Below, piece after piece: positions 7,726 to 14,677 of a stretch of 63,374 nt of DNA. The stretch is from Ghiorsea sp. (GTDB lineage: Bacteria; Pseudomonadota; Zetaproteobacteria; Mariprofundales; Mariprofundaceae): contig JALWRX010000059.1 in the NCBI GenBank assembly GCA_027080505.1, positions 1 through 63,374 of the forward strand, written 5' to 3'. The notes beneath the pieces are model-generated. The model saw only the letters and a program-made list of their open reading frames with translations. It was not told the origin of the DNA and searched no databases. Positions within the stretch are counted from its first letter, which is position 1. Every line of letters begins with the position of its first letter. The position numbers were made by a program, and so were the translations under genes.

Positions 7726-7993
7726 GGGTCTGTTAACACTAATTATGATGTTGTCGCTGCTACACCAAATGAGGCCAATCAAGGCGCGAGGCGTGAAGTT
7801 TGGTGGTTCCAAATGAATGCCGAGCAACATCGAGTGACCTCCTTTGGTGCGCAGCCCGCAGGGATTGGCCATTTTTCCGTCCTTCTGCGTTATCGCAAGC
7901 TTATGTGCAACAAAGCACACTTCGCTTGCAAAGCCTTGCAGGAACGAAAAAAATGGCCGAATCGACACCAGCAGAATTAGTGTTAACAGACCC
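7726..7993. mobile_element. MITE copy 1 (268 bp, TA target duplication)
   Basis: Perfect 19-bp terminal inverted repeats GGGTCTGTTAACACTAATT bound the element, and TA flanks it on each side (7724-7725, 7994-7995). The interior contains no credible gene. A second copy in opposite orientation is at 9949-10215. The element is inserted between cas1 and cas2: the cas1 stop TAG is formed by the TA duplication plus the first base of the terminal repeat. Short length, TIRs and lack of transposase define a miniature inverted-repeat element; the parental IS family is not determined. Confidence 0.86.
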
Positions 7994-8988
7994 TAAGGCA
8001 TAAATGGGCGGTATTCTAAGCTTTCATCCTGCAATGCCCGCGCCAACAAGCCCGCTTGCTCTGCAATAATCAAGCGATAACCCAAGCGTCTGTGATCATA
8101 TTTGATGGGGGTCTGCATCAATAGTTCCCAAGCTTGAAAGAAGTCTTTACGCAGTGCTCCGCTTAGAAAACATGCACCATGCTGTGTATATTCAAAGTCT
8201 TCTATGCTGCATTCTCCTGATAAAAGTAGGCGCAACATCAATCTATCGACCAAATAACGAAATTCTTCCATTAAATCTAAAGCTAAAGAGGGTTGCCCAT
8301 AGTCTGATTGGGATAAGCCACCATGTAATAAACCTGCATGTACATCTAAGCCTAACACTTCAATCGCAGAGACACACTCTTGCAATAGCATGGTATAACC
8401 CAGCGATAATATGGCATTGATAGGGTCTTTAGGTGGTCTGCGATTTCTGCCTTTCCAGATAAATGGTGAGCCTGAAAACAGGGTGGGAAAATATTGGAAA
8501 TAATCACGAGCTGCCATGCCTTCAATACCACGCAACTTATCTAAACTTCGTGTGCGTCCTGCAGCATTCATCCAGTATTTAAGTTGCTTACGCATGGCGG
8601 CGGCATCTTGCTTTGCATCCTTTAGTCTGCGACCAAGCATTTCTTTTAAGTTGCGAATTTTACCAATCACCAGCCAACGAGCAAAAGGAAGAGCCAAGGT
8701 TTCTTCGCGCACACAAGCATATTGTTTCATGCGCAAGCGAACATTGGCATGGCTTGGCGCAGATAAACTGCCGCGGAACCGACCATGGGATGATAAGAAA
8801 AATACAGGCACTTGATGTTGAAGCACATCTGCAATGACTTGGGTGGTTAGCTGCACATTACCTAAAATAATGATGCGCTCCACTTGCGCTTTGGGCACAT
8901 GCTGGTTTTGACCAGAAAAGCGGACAACAAATTCGCCCGCTTCCTTGTGCAGCACTGCGCCTTGCATATCTAGGTATAAGGCTGGCAT
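7993..8988 (-). CDS. cas1: CRISPR integrase Cas1
   Basis: 331 aa, full length for Cas1. The N-terminal beta domain begins MPALYLDMQGAVLHKEAGEF. The metal site is visible: Glu in GIEGMAARDYF (about residue 155), His in GLLHGGLSQ (about 223) and Asp/Glu in ALDLMEEFRYLVDRL (about 236-241). It catalyses the transesterifications that join prespacers to the leader end of the array. The final residues EYRPFMP are followed by a TAG created by insertion of the MITE, so a few native C-terminal residues may be lost; the usual Cas1 ending YRPF is retained. Upstream on the same strand are a barrel protein and a small membrane protein, probably co-transcribed. Confidence 0.95.
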   Translation of the reverse strand: MPALYLDMQGAVLHKEAGEFVVRFSGQNQHVPKAQVERIIILGNVQLTTQVIADVLQHQVPVFFLSSHGRFRGSLSAPSHANVRLRMKQYACVREETLALPFARWLVIGKIRNLKEMLGRRLKDAKQDAAAMRKQLKYWMNAAGRTRSLDKLRGIEGMAARDYFQYFPTLFSGSPFIWKGRNRRPPKDPINAILSLGYTMLLQECVSAIEVLGLDVHAGLLHGGLSQSDYGQPSLALDLMEEFRYLVDRLMLRLLLSGECSIEDFEYTQHGACFLSGALRKDFFQAWELLMQTPIKYDHRRLGYRLIIAEQAGLLARALQDESLEYRPFMP

Positions 8989-9001
8989 GTGTTTGATATA
9001 T

Positions 9002-9502
9002 CTAAAAACCTAAGCTAATGCCTGCATACATGGTATTGTAACCATCGATGATACCATCAAGCCCTGTAAGTCTTGTAGAATAGCCCATATTTAGGCTAAG
9101 GTGGCTATCACTTAGGTCATAACTTGCATTGGCATCTAGGGTTAATCCTTTATAATCAATCAAACTGTTGGTATTATCGTATAAATCCAAATAAGCACCG
9201 CCACCTAGCCCTACAGTCCATTGGCTGTTGTTATGAATGACATTGTAGAAGACTTTTAAAGAAGCCACACTATGCGATGCATACATCATATAACTTGCAT
9301 ACAAAGAACGCGTATCACCTACATCATGCCTTGCAATACCATAACCAGTCTCAGTAGAGGTGGTGGTATTTCCTTGTGTGTTGATGCTAAGTGTTGATGA
9401 GCCAAATACTGCACCAATGTGATTGATTCTTTCTGCGTGGGCTTGTCCTGATATAATAAGTGTGCTTGCCAATAATAGACTGGTTACGATTGTTTTTTTC
9501 AT
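9002..9502 (-). CDS. Predicted outer-membrane beta-barrel protein
   Basis: 166 aa, GAGGAA 7 nt before the ATG. A classic signal peptide MKKTIVTSLLLASTLIISGQAHA ends at AHA-E. The mature part is built of alternating strands with glycine and aromatic residues and ends in YAGISLGF, a terminal Phe typical of barrels recognised by the BAM complex. About 143 mature residues would fit an eight-stranded barrel. It sits 13 bp upstream of cas1 on the same strand, an unusual place for an envelope protein. No specific family is recognised. Confidence 0.74.
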   Translation of the reverse strand: MKKTIVTSLLLASTLIISGQAHAERINHIGAVFGSSTLSINTQGNTTTSTETGYGIARHDVGDTRSLYASYMMYASHSVASLKVFYNVIHNNSQWTVGLGGGAYLDLYDNTNSLIDYKGLTLDANASYDLSDSHLSLNMGYSTRLTGLDGIIDGYNTMYAGISLGF

Positions 9503-9558
9503 GTGATTCCTCTTTTTTTATGATTTGTTTAAGGTATATTGCTGGTCAATCATATTTT

Positions 9559-9585
9559 GTCATACTCGCCTTTACGGGTGTGACG
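9559..9585. repeat. Possible REP-like repeat
   Basis: On the minus strand it reads CGTCACACCCGTAAAGGCGA and then GTATGAC, similar in layout to the repeats at 5010 and 13933, with a weaker stem. It lies between the two envelope-protein genes upstream of cas1. Confidence 0.3.
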
Positions 9586-9621
9586 GTTACAGCGGCGATT
9601 AAATACTTGCACCTCTATATA

Positions 9622-9855
9622 TCAGGTTTCATTTACTTTGGCAGATTTGCGAACCAAAACATATATACCTGCCGCTAAGCATAATACGGATAGTACCAAT
9701 GCCCCAATATATGCTGGCTGTTGTAAAAAGACGCGGTTTTGTGCCGCCAACACCATCATCTCGGAAAAATTACTGGGTGGGCGAAAACTATAGGCTGTGA
9801 TGCCACCAATGATGCCGACAAGGCTTAGAGTGATACCTGCTACTTTTGATTTCAT
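9622..9855 (-). CDS. Small two-helix membrane protein
   Basis: 77 aa from the ATG at 9855, which has GGAGG at 9 nt; the longer frame upstream is not supported. Two hydrophobic helices (about residues 5-25 and 47-68) flank a short loop, and the C-terminus is basic (VRKSAKVNET). Topology resembles DUF3185-type small proteins but I cannot assign a family. A perfect TCCCAAGCTTGGGA palindrome lies 61 bp upstream, beyond it a MITE, so this gene probably starts a unit that runs on through the barrel gene to cas1. Confidence 0.7.
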   Translation of the reverse strand: MKSKVAGITLSLVGIIGGITAYSFRPPSNFSEMMVLAAQNRVFLQQPAYIGALVLSVLCLAAGIYVLVRKSAKVNET

Positions 9856-9915
9856 GTTATTCCTCCATGTTGTTTGATGGGGGAATGATAGGAAGAATTT
9901 TATATATTCATGTTC

Positions 9916-9929
9916 TCCCAAGCTTGGGA
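9916..9929 (-). promoter_or_regulatory. Perfect palindrome TCCCAAGCTTGGGA (possible operator)
   Basis: A 14-bp perfect palindrome 61 bp upstream of the two-helix membrane protein. On the minus strand an AT-rich TATATAAAAT follows it. Related sites at 4458 and 18659 lie 65 and 88 bp before other genes of the locus. Confidence 0.48.
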
Positions 9930-9948
9930 AAAATGAAAGTTGTTTTTA

Positions 9949-10215
9949 GGGCCTGTTAACACTAATTCTGCTGGTGTCGATTCGGCCATTTTTTTCGTTC
10001 CTGTAAGGCTTTGCAAGCGGAGTGTGCTTGTTGCACATAAGCTTGCGATAACGCAGAAGGACGGAAAAATGGCCAATCCCTACGGGCTGCGCTCCAAATG
10101 AAGCCACTCGGCGTTGCTCGGCATTCATTTGGAACCACCAAACTTCACGCCTCGCGCCTTAATTGGCCTTATTGGGTGCAGCAGCGACAACATCATCATT
10201 AGTGTTAACAGACCC
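9949..10215. mobile_element. MITE copy 2 (267 bp, inverted relative to copy 1)
   Basis: Homologous over its whole length to 7726-7993 but inverted. Ends are GGGCCTGTTAAC (one change from the consensus GGGTCTG) and GTTAACAGACCC, flanked by TA at 9947-9948 and 10216-10217. It directly follows csx3, and the csx3 stop TAG comprises the TA duplication and the first base of the terminal repeat. With copy 1 it brackets about 1.95 kb containing cas1 and two envelope genes. Confidence 0.86.
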
Positions 10216-10454
10216 TAGTGAGGGTCATGGTTAAATATCAATACTTCGCCACTGGCAGGTGAATCGTAATAAAGCTTGATGGCTTTACCATGTAAAGCAT
10301 GGGCAATTTTAAGATAAAGCCATACAGGGGCAGCACCCGTTAGTTTCACCACTTTGCCTTCGCCAGCCAAAGCCTTGGCTTGCAAGACATACTCATCAAG
10401 CTGTGCCAGCTTGGCTGTTTCATCATAAAGGGTTGAAATATCAATGGTAATCAT
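10215..10454 (-). CDS. csx3: CRISPR-associated ring nuclease Csx3
   Basis: 79 aa; MITIDIS at the start and VVKLTGAAPVWLYLKIAHAL, then KLYYDSPASGEVLIFNHDP, follow the Csx3 family pattern (a single-domain ferredoxin-like protein). Csx3 (Crn3) degrades cyclic tetra-adenylate and so switches off type III effectors; His in the AHALH segment and acidic residues in the loop are candidates for catalysis by analogy. The ATG overlaps the stop of the membrane CARF gene by 4 bp, which pairs signal receptor and signal destroyer. The stop is supplied by the MITE junction, so a short C-terminal tail present in other members may be missing. Confidence 0.85.
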   Translation of the reverse strand: MITIDISTLYDETAKLAQLDEYVLQAKALAGEGKVVKLTGAAPVWLYLKIAHALHGKAIKLYYDSPASGEVLIFNHDPH

Positions 10455-11266
10455 GCTTGCTCTTTGATGGTTCTGCCTATGTTTTTTACTTCAAAGCCAT
10501 AGGTCAATACATCATGTGGCTCTATGGTTTGTACATATTGTATTTCTCGTAACGGACTTACCAAGGATGCCATCATGCCTGCAATAGAAGCGGTTTTGAA
10601 GCCGCCTGTAATATCAATCACCACCTCAACTTCATCAATATCTTTGGGTAAGTTATCAAATATATCTTCAATGTTTTCAACTAGACCTGCAACATGATTA
10701 AAGTCTAAGCCTTGTGTACCTCCAACCTTATGAAATTCAACATCCGGAAACTCAGCGCTAAAAATATCGGCAAATAATTTGAATTGTGCATTGGATTCCT
10801 TGGATACCAATACCCACACATGTTTAAGCGTATCTCTGTGCTTGGATAAACCAAGCAATGCCATTTTCCAAGGGGTGTTGTTCATGCTGGTTAAATTGCC
10901 TTGCAGCAAGCTTTGATATAAATCATCTTGAATAGGTGATAGAAACAATATCACTCCTTCGTGGGGCGTTATTTTTCTTGTTTTCGCCTGCATTCGCGCT
11001 TTATTTTGATAAATTTTCCAACGAACAATCATCATAAAAAGCAATGACATAAATGGAATCATCCCCAAACATGTTTCTAGCACATGGATAGGTTTGTTGG
11101 AGCCTAAAGAGTATGCCAGAAGTGCAAATGATGAATCTGTAAACCAGCCCAGAGATATGATAAAGAGCAAAACAACAAGAATATTGCCAAAGCTGGGGTT
11201 GGTTACGCCTAGAATATCACTTAAAATAGCTTTGTTTTTTGCTGCTTGAGCGCTGTGTTTTATCAT
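10451..11266 (-). CDS. Membrane-anchored CARF protein (Cam1-like type III effector candidate)
   Basis: 271 aa. Two hydrophobic segments (about residues 28-52 and 64-84) are followed by a cytosolic CARF domain: GVILFLSPI, LKHVWVLVS, VEVVIDITGGFKTASIAGMM (ligand-loop at about residues 216-235), YVQTIEPHDVLTYG. No nuclease or HEPN domain follows, so the membrane part is the likely output. Known membrane CARF effectors such as Cam1 bind cyclic tetra-adenylate and depolarise the membrane; Cam1 has one helix per subunit, this has two, so it may be a different class. It overlaps csx3 by 4 bp. The fold and topology are well supported, the effector mechanism is inferred. Confidence 0.78.
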   Translation of the reverse strand: MIKHSAQAAKNKAILSDILGVTNPSFGNILVVLLFIISLGWFTDSSFALLAYSLGSNKPIHVLETCLGMIPFMSLLFMMIVRWKIYQNKARMQAKTRKITPHEGVILFLSPIQDDLYQSLLQGNLTSMNNTPWKMALLGLSKHRDTLKHVWVLVSKESNAQFKLFADIFSAEFPDVEFHKVGGTQGLDFNHVAGLVENIEDIFDNLPKDIDEVEVVIDITGGFKTASIAGMMASLVSPLREIQYVQTIEPHDVLTYGFEVKNIGRTIKEQA

Positions 11267-11343
11267 GATGCAAGTGCTTCCTTAATGCTTTTAAGGCGAC
11301 GAAAGCAAACAAGAAGAAAATCCAAGACTAAATTCTTTTGCAT
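11263..11343 (-). CDS. Possible 26-aa peptide translationally coupled to the membrane CARF gene
   Basis: ATG at 11343 opens MQKNLVLDFLLVCFRRLKSI and closes with a TGA that overlaps the ATG of the membrane CARF gene (ATGA). It starts 10 bp after the cmr6 stop. The peptide is hydrophobic then basic. Only GGAAG lies upstream as a weak binding site. It may simply couple translation from cmr6 to the effector, or be a real small membrane peptide; evidence is limited to position and frame. Confidence 0.3.
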   Translation of the reverse strand: MQKNLVLDFLLVCFRRLKSIKEALAS

Positions 11344-11352
11344 AGGGGCTTC

Positions 11353-12495
11353 CTATTTCATACCCAAAACTGTTTTGGCAATTTGGATGACACCAGACTT
11401 ATAAACGGGTTTGTTTTTCTTACCCTTGGTTTTATCTGGGTTGCTGGTGATGCCAGCATCATGCTGGTCGCAAAGCTCAAGCAATATCTTTTTGCAAGCT
11501 AACCGCTCTTCTGCATCACCATGTGCTAGGACTTGTTCAATCAAAGCTGGTGCTTCTCGAACCCAAGATGATTTATCATGCTTTAATCCCTTTTGCTCAA
11601 CAAGTGTTGTCAGTTCAATAGCTAAACCTGTTAAACCTTGAGCTTCAGCTTGGGCAGTTAACCTTCTTTGCTCCTCTTCTTGTTGTGCCACAAGCTCACG
11701 TTCACGCATTTGTTTTTCCCGCTTAGCTTTGGCTTGTTGGTCTTCGCCAAAACGCCCATACCCCGCAGCAGTTTTTGCGCCTGCGCCAAGCCATTGCAAG
11801 GCAGCGCTTAACGCTTCTACGACCTCGCTTAGGTCAATATCACTACCCACACGCTTAGCGACACCAAATTGAAACGCCGCGCCCTTATCCACCACCAAAA
11901 AAGGCACTGGCACAGGGTCATGCCAATCTGCGGGAACATTGCTGCCATCGCGCATTGGCGCATCATCACCTTTGGCATACCAATCCTTATAATGTGGGGT
12001 CATAATATCTGCTTTCAGCTTTACGGGTGCTGTCGGCGCTGCATCAAAGAAAATCAATTCGCCACTTTGCTCGGTATCACCAAACCATTGCTTGATTTTT
12101 TCTTCATTAAACCCTTCCCACACTTCGCACCATGCCCGAACCATGCCTTTGACGGCAGCACCCGTTAAATAAGGCACGCCAAGTGTATGATGCCAAGCAA
12201 AGCCATTTTCCACAGGATGATTATTACCCATGCCCGTTACAAAATGCCAATCTGTGCTCATTGCTAATGATTGCCCGCCACAAGCTTCTAGCAATACCTG
12301 CTGGCGCTCAGCAAAAGCTTGTAGCTTCTCTGTATCCCCAGTTTCACCTGCAACGGTTTTAATCCAGTTGATTTTGCTATCATCACCAACCTTGCAGTCA
12401 TGATCATACTGATTAAAGAATCTGTCGTACCAAAGCCCAGCATGGAAACCCTTACCTTTTTGCGCGCCTTTTGCTTCACAATGTAACGGTAACAT
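11353..12495 (-). CDS. cmr6: Type III-B RAMP subunit Cmr6
   Basis: 380 aa. The RAMP core contains GNNHPVENGFAWHHTLGVPY followed by LTGAAVKGMVRAW, and a glycine-rich loop GAGAKTAAGYGRFG, as in Cmr6, the subunit capping the 3' end of the crRNA in the backbone. After residue about 255 a Lys/Glu/Gln-rich helical extension of about 125 residues follows (AKREKQMREREL...), longer than the minimal family. The start codon overlaps the cmr5 stop. Part of the cas10-cmr operon. Confidence 0.9.
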   Translation of the reverse strand: MLPLHCEAKGAQKGKGFHAGLWYDRFFNQYDHDCKVGDDSKINWIKTVAGETGDTEKLQAFAERQQVLLEACGGQSLAMSTDWHFVTGMGNNHPVENGFAWHHTLGVPYLTGAAVKGMVRAWCEVWEGFNEEKIKQWFGDTEQSGELIFFDAAPTAPVKLKADIMTPHYKDWYAKGDDAPMRDGSNVPADWHDPVPVPFLVVDKGAAFQFGVAKRVGSDIDLSEVVEALSAALQWLGAGAKTAAGYGRFGEDQQAKAKREKQMRERELVAQQEEEQRRLTAQAEAQGLTGLAIELTTLVEQKGLKHDKSSWVREAPALIEQVLAHGDAEERLACKKILLELCDQHDAGITSNPDKTKGKKNKPVYKSGVIQIAKTVLGMK

Positions 12496-12845
12496 TACTC
12501 ATCTCCTTTCAAATATGCCTTGGCAAACTTCTTCAGCCAATTCAGATATTCTAAAGACTCTGCTTCAGCAAGCTGGTATTCCTGCGCTGAAGCTTTCGTG
12601 ATAAAGCTGATTATATCACCTTTTTTTAACCAGTCTTGTAATGCCTGCAACACAACTTCATGATTCTTTCCCTTGGATTTGTAAAACGCGCAGGTTTGCC
12701 CAAAGCCGCTCATTAAAATCATGGCTGGTATGCCTACCACGTAGGTTTTTAACTCTTTTTGGTCGCTGGGGTTCTTATCTTCCCAGTTTTTAATTGCTGC
12801 CAATGCGTGCTTGGCTCGCTCTTGAGAAATCGTTTGCAGGCTCAT
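12495..12845 (-). CDS. cmr5: Type III-B small subunit Cmr5
   Basis: 116 aa from the ATG at 12845 (MSLQTISQERAKHALAAIKN), which overlaps the cmr4 stop as ATGA; the longer frame is rejected because it lies within cmr4. All-helical pattern, with the family segment YVVGIPAMILMSGFGQTCAF followed by a Lys-rich loop and LQDWLKKG. Cmr5 lines the interior of the complex and helps hold the target RNA. Confidence 0.86.
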   Translation of the reverse strand: MSLQTISQERAKHALAAIKNWEDKNPSDQKELKTYVVGIPAMILMSGFGQTCAFYKSKGKNHEVVLQALQDWLKKGDIISFITKASAQEYQLAEAESLEYLNWLKKFAKAYLKGDE

Positions 12846-13645
12846 GCGGCTACCACCTGCACCTGACACCAACCCATGCCCACAGTTTCATTACCACCGA
12901 TTTGAATAAAGGGCTTATCGGCTGAGAACATACCCAACACACTATCCACATGCTCATCTGCGCCCATCAACATGGTGTAGAGTAGTGCATCTGATGGCAG
13001 AGTTTCTTCATACCAGAGTGCTCCACTTTTCACAGTTTTTGTTGTACTATCAATGGCAATATGTGGCGTTACCGCAGTGGCATTCTTGGCAAACCATGCG
13101 AAATCATCATTGTGCATCACAATCAGTTGCTCTGTTAAATTTTCTGCACCAAACGATTCCAATACCGCAATCAAATCATTCGGCAACCCCGCTTTTTGCG
13201 TAAACTTGAATTCTTCTAGGAAAATGTAGCCATCTTGTTGCGACAAGACCTGCCCTTGATTGACATCGATATGCCAATCGACCTGCTTGCCCATCATTTG
13301 CATATCCCGCTTCAATCGCTGCAAAATGGCAGGGCAGGTGACCAGTTTAAAGTGCCCCGTCAGCGAGCGCACGGGTAACAAAAGCAAACGTGCATCGGTC
13401 ATGCTGATTTGAGAGGCATTACCATCGCCGTCAGCTGTGCCGAATACTTTATGTATATCAATGCCAGCATCTTTTCTGCGAACTTCAGCATGCGCCCGAA
13501 ATGCACCTTTGACCGCCGAGCCAAATACACATGGGTAGCCAGTGTGCGCTTCTCGCATAATTGGCATATCAATCACGCCATTGTTTTGCCCTGTGCCCGC
13601 GTGAATAGATGTTTCTGCTCTTAATCCTAATATGGTTTGTTTCAT
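12842..13645 (-). CDS. cmr4: Type III-B backbone subunit and target-RNA nuclease Cmr4
   Basis: 267 aa. LRAETSIHAGTGQNNGVIDM followed by PIMREAHTGYP and GSAVKGAFRAHAE is the Cmr4/Csm3 pattern; the Asp of GVID is the catalytic residue that cuts the bound target RNA every 6 nt in this family. C-terminal QIGGNETVGMGWCQV is the glycine-rich loop. Several copies form the filament over the crRNA. It has all expected residues, so slicing activity should be intact. The start is 3 bp after the cmr3 stop. Confidence 0.93.
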   Translation of the reverse strand: MKQTILGLRAETSIHAGTGQNNGVIDMPIMREAHTGYPCVFGSAVKGAFRAHAEVRRKDAGIDIHKVFGTADGDGNASQISMTDARLLLLPVRSLTGHFKLVTCPAILQRLKRDMQMMGKQVDWHIDVNQGQVLSQQDGYIFLEEFKFTQKAGLPNDLIAVLESFGAENLTEQLIVMHNDDFAWFAKNATAVTPHIAIDSTTKTVKSGALWYEETLPSDALLYTMLMGADEHVDSVLGMFSADKPFIQIGGNETVGMGWCQVQVVAA

Positions 13646-13648
13646 CGT

Positions 13649-14677
13649 TTAACCCTCCCAAGTGCCAATGGCAATTTCGCCATAGCCGAATTTTTTTCGA
13701 TTTCCAATATGTGTTTCCAAGCTTGATATTTCGCCTTGTACAAAATACACGCTACCCGCAGGAACCAATGATTTTAGCGGCTTGGGCTTACCGTGCCTGT
13801 AGTCCCAACCGCCTTCTCGCACGGCTTTACCCACGCAAGCGGATATAATCTCTATACCTTTAAGCTCTGGTTCTGCCTTGCCATCAAAGTCACCATGGGT
13901 TAGTAACACAACCATCGCTGTATCTACCGTTTCGTCATTCCCGCGTAGGCGGGAATCCACAGCATGATTGACATTCACGTTTGCCATACGCCCTTCACCA
14001 CCCAAACGAAGCATGGAAGAAGGTATCACATCGACAGCGCCTTCCACATCCATGGCCAAGTTTATGCCATCCTGCAAGCGAATATGGCGAGTGAAATAAA
14101 GCATGCCTTCATTCACTTTGCGTTTCTCATTATCCCTGCCAATACCTGTGCGTGCTTCAGCAACAAATAAATCTTCTTCCTTGTAATATGTGCTTGGCAT
14201 TTGCCCTTTTAATACCTTATTAAACTCTGACGCATTCAACCACGCGTTTTCTAAAGGCTTTGCACCTTCCATTGTGCCAACCACTTCTGGCAACCGCCTA
14301 TCGCCCATATCCGTTTTTAATTCGGATTTGGACGGCTCAAGTCTGCCCCAAGTATTTTCTTTGCTACTATAAAGCAAATGTAATGGTATGGGATACAAGC
14401 GTTGCCCATCTTTGCAAATATAAGGGCCGCAGAACCTTAGCTTTCCTGTATTATCGCTATCTGCACCAATCAAGGCTGCAATATCGGGCTGTTCACCTCT
14501 GCGAAACTTCGCCCAATCCACACCTTTGGTTTCCGCAATCGCCGCGCGAATCACGCCTGCCATGGTTTGTGCTGTAGGTGGAAATTGCGAATCCAAAAAG
14601 CCGCCTTCACCTGAGTTAAATGACTTTGCACCTCTGAAAAATAACGAATCCAATGCTTCAAATTGCCATGCTTTCAT
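13649..14677 (-). CDS. cmr3: Type III-B RAMP subunit Cmr3
   Basis: 342 aa. FEALDSLFFRGAKSF and QFPPTAQTMAGVIRAAIAE are the Cmr3 signature; Cmr3 holds the 5' handle of the crRNA beside Cas10. Residues about 240-249 (VDSRLRGNDE) are encoded by an in-frame REP-type palindromic repeat (13933-13960), an insertion absent from the family logic. C-terminal FGYGEIAIGTWEG is the terminal glycine-rich strand. The start overlaps the cas10 stop by 4 bp. Confidence 0.9.
   Translation of the reverse strand: MKAWQFEALDSLFFRGAKSFNSGEGGFLDSQFPPTAQTMAGVIRAAIAETKGVDWAKFRRGEQPDIAALIGADSDNTGKLRFCGPYICKDGQRLYPIPLHLLYSSKENTWGRLEPSKSELKTDMGDRRLPEVVGTMEGAKPLENAWLNASEFNKVLKGQMPSTYYKEEDLFVAEARTGIGRDNEKRKVNEGMLYFTRHIRLQDGINLAMDVEGAVDVIPSSMLRLGGEGRMANVNVNHAVDSRLRGNDETVDTAMVVLLTHGDFDGKAEPELKGIEIISACVGKAVREGGWDYRHGKPKPLKSLVPAGSVYFVQGEISSLETHIGNRKKFGYGEIAIGTWEG
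13933..13960 (-). repeat. REP-type palindromic repeat inside cmr3
   Basis: CGTCATTCCCGCG followed by TAGGCGGGAATCCAC on the plus strand forms an ATTCCCGC/GCGGGAAT hairpin. Translated in frame it adds VDSRLRGND, a peptide well known from this palindromic repeat class in many genomes. Similar repeats lie at 5010 and perhaps 9559. Confidence 0.7.

Noticed and set aside
7717-7980. Reading frame of 87 codons inside MITE copy 1, partly kept in copy 2 (9946-10128)
   Set aside because: No start signal, no transposase motif, and it ends within the terminal repeats. Shared peptide only reflects shared DNA.
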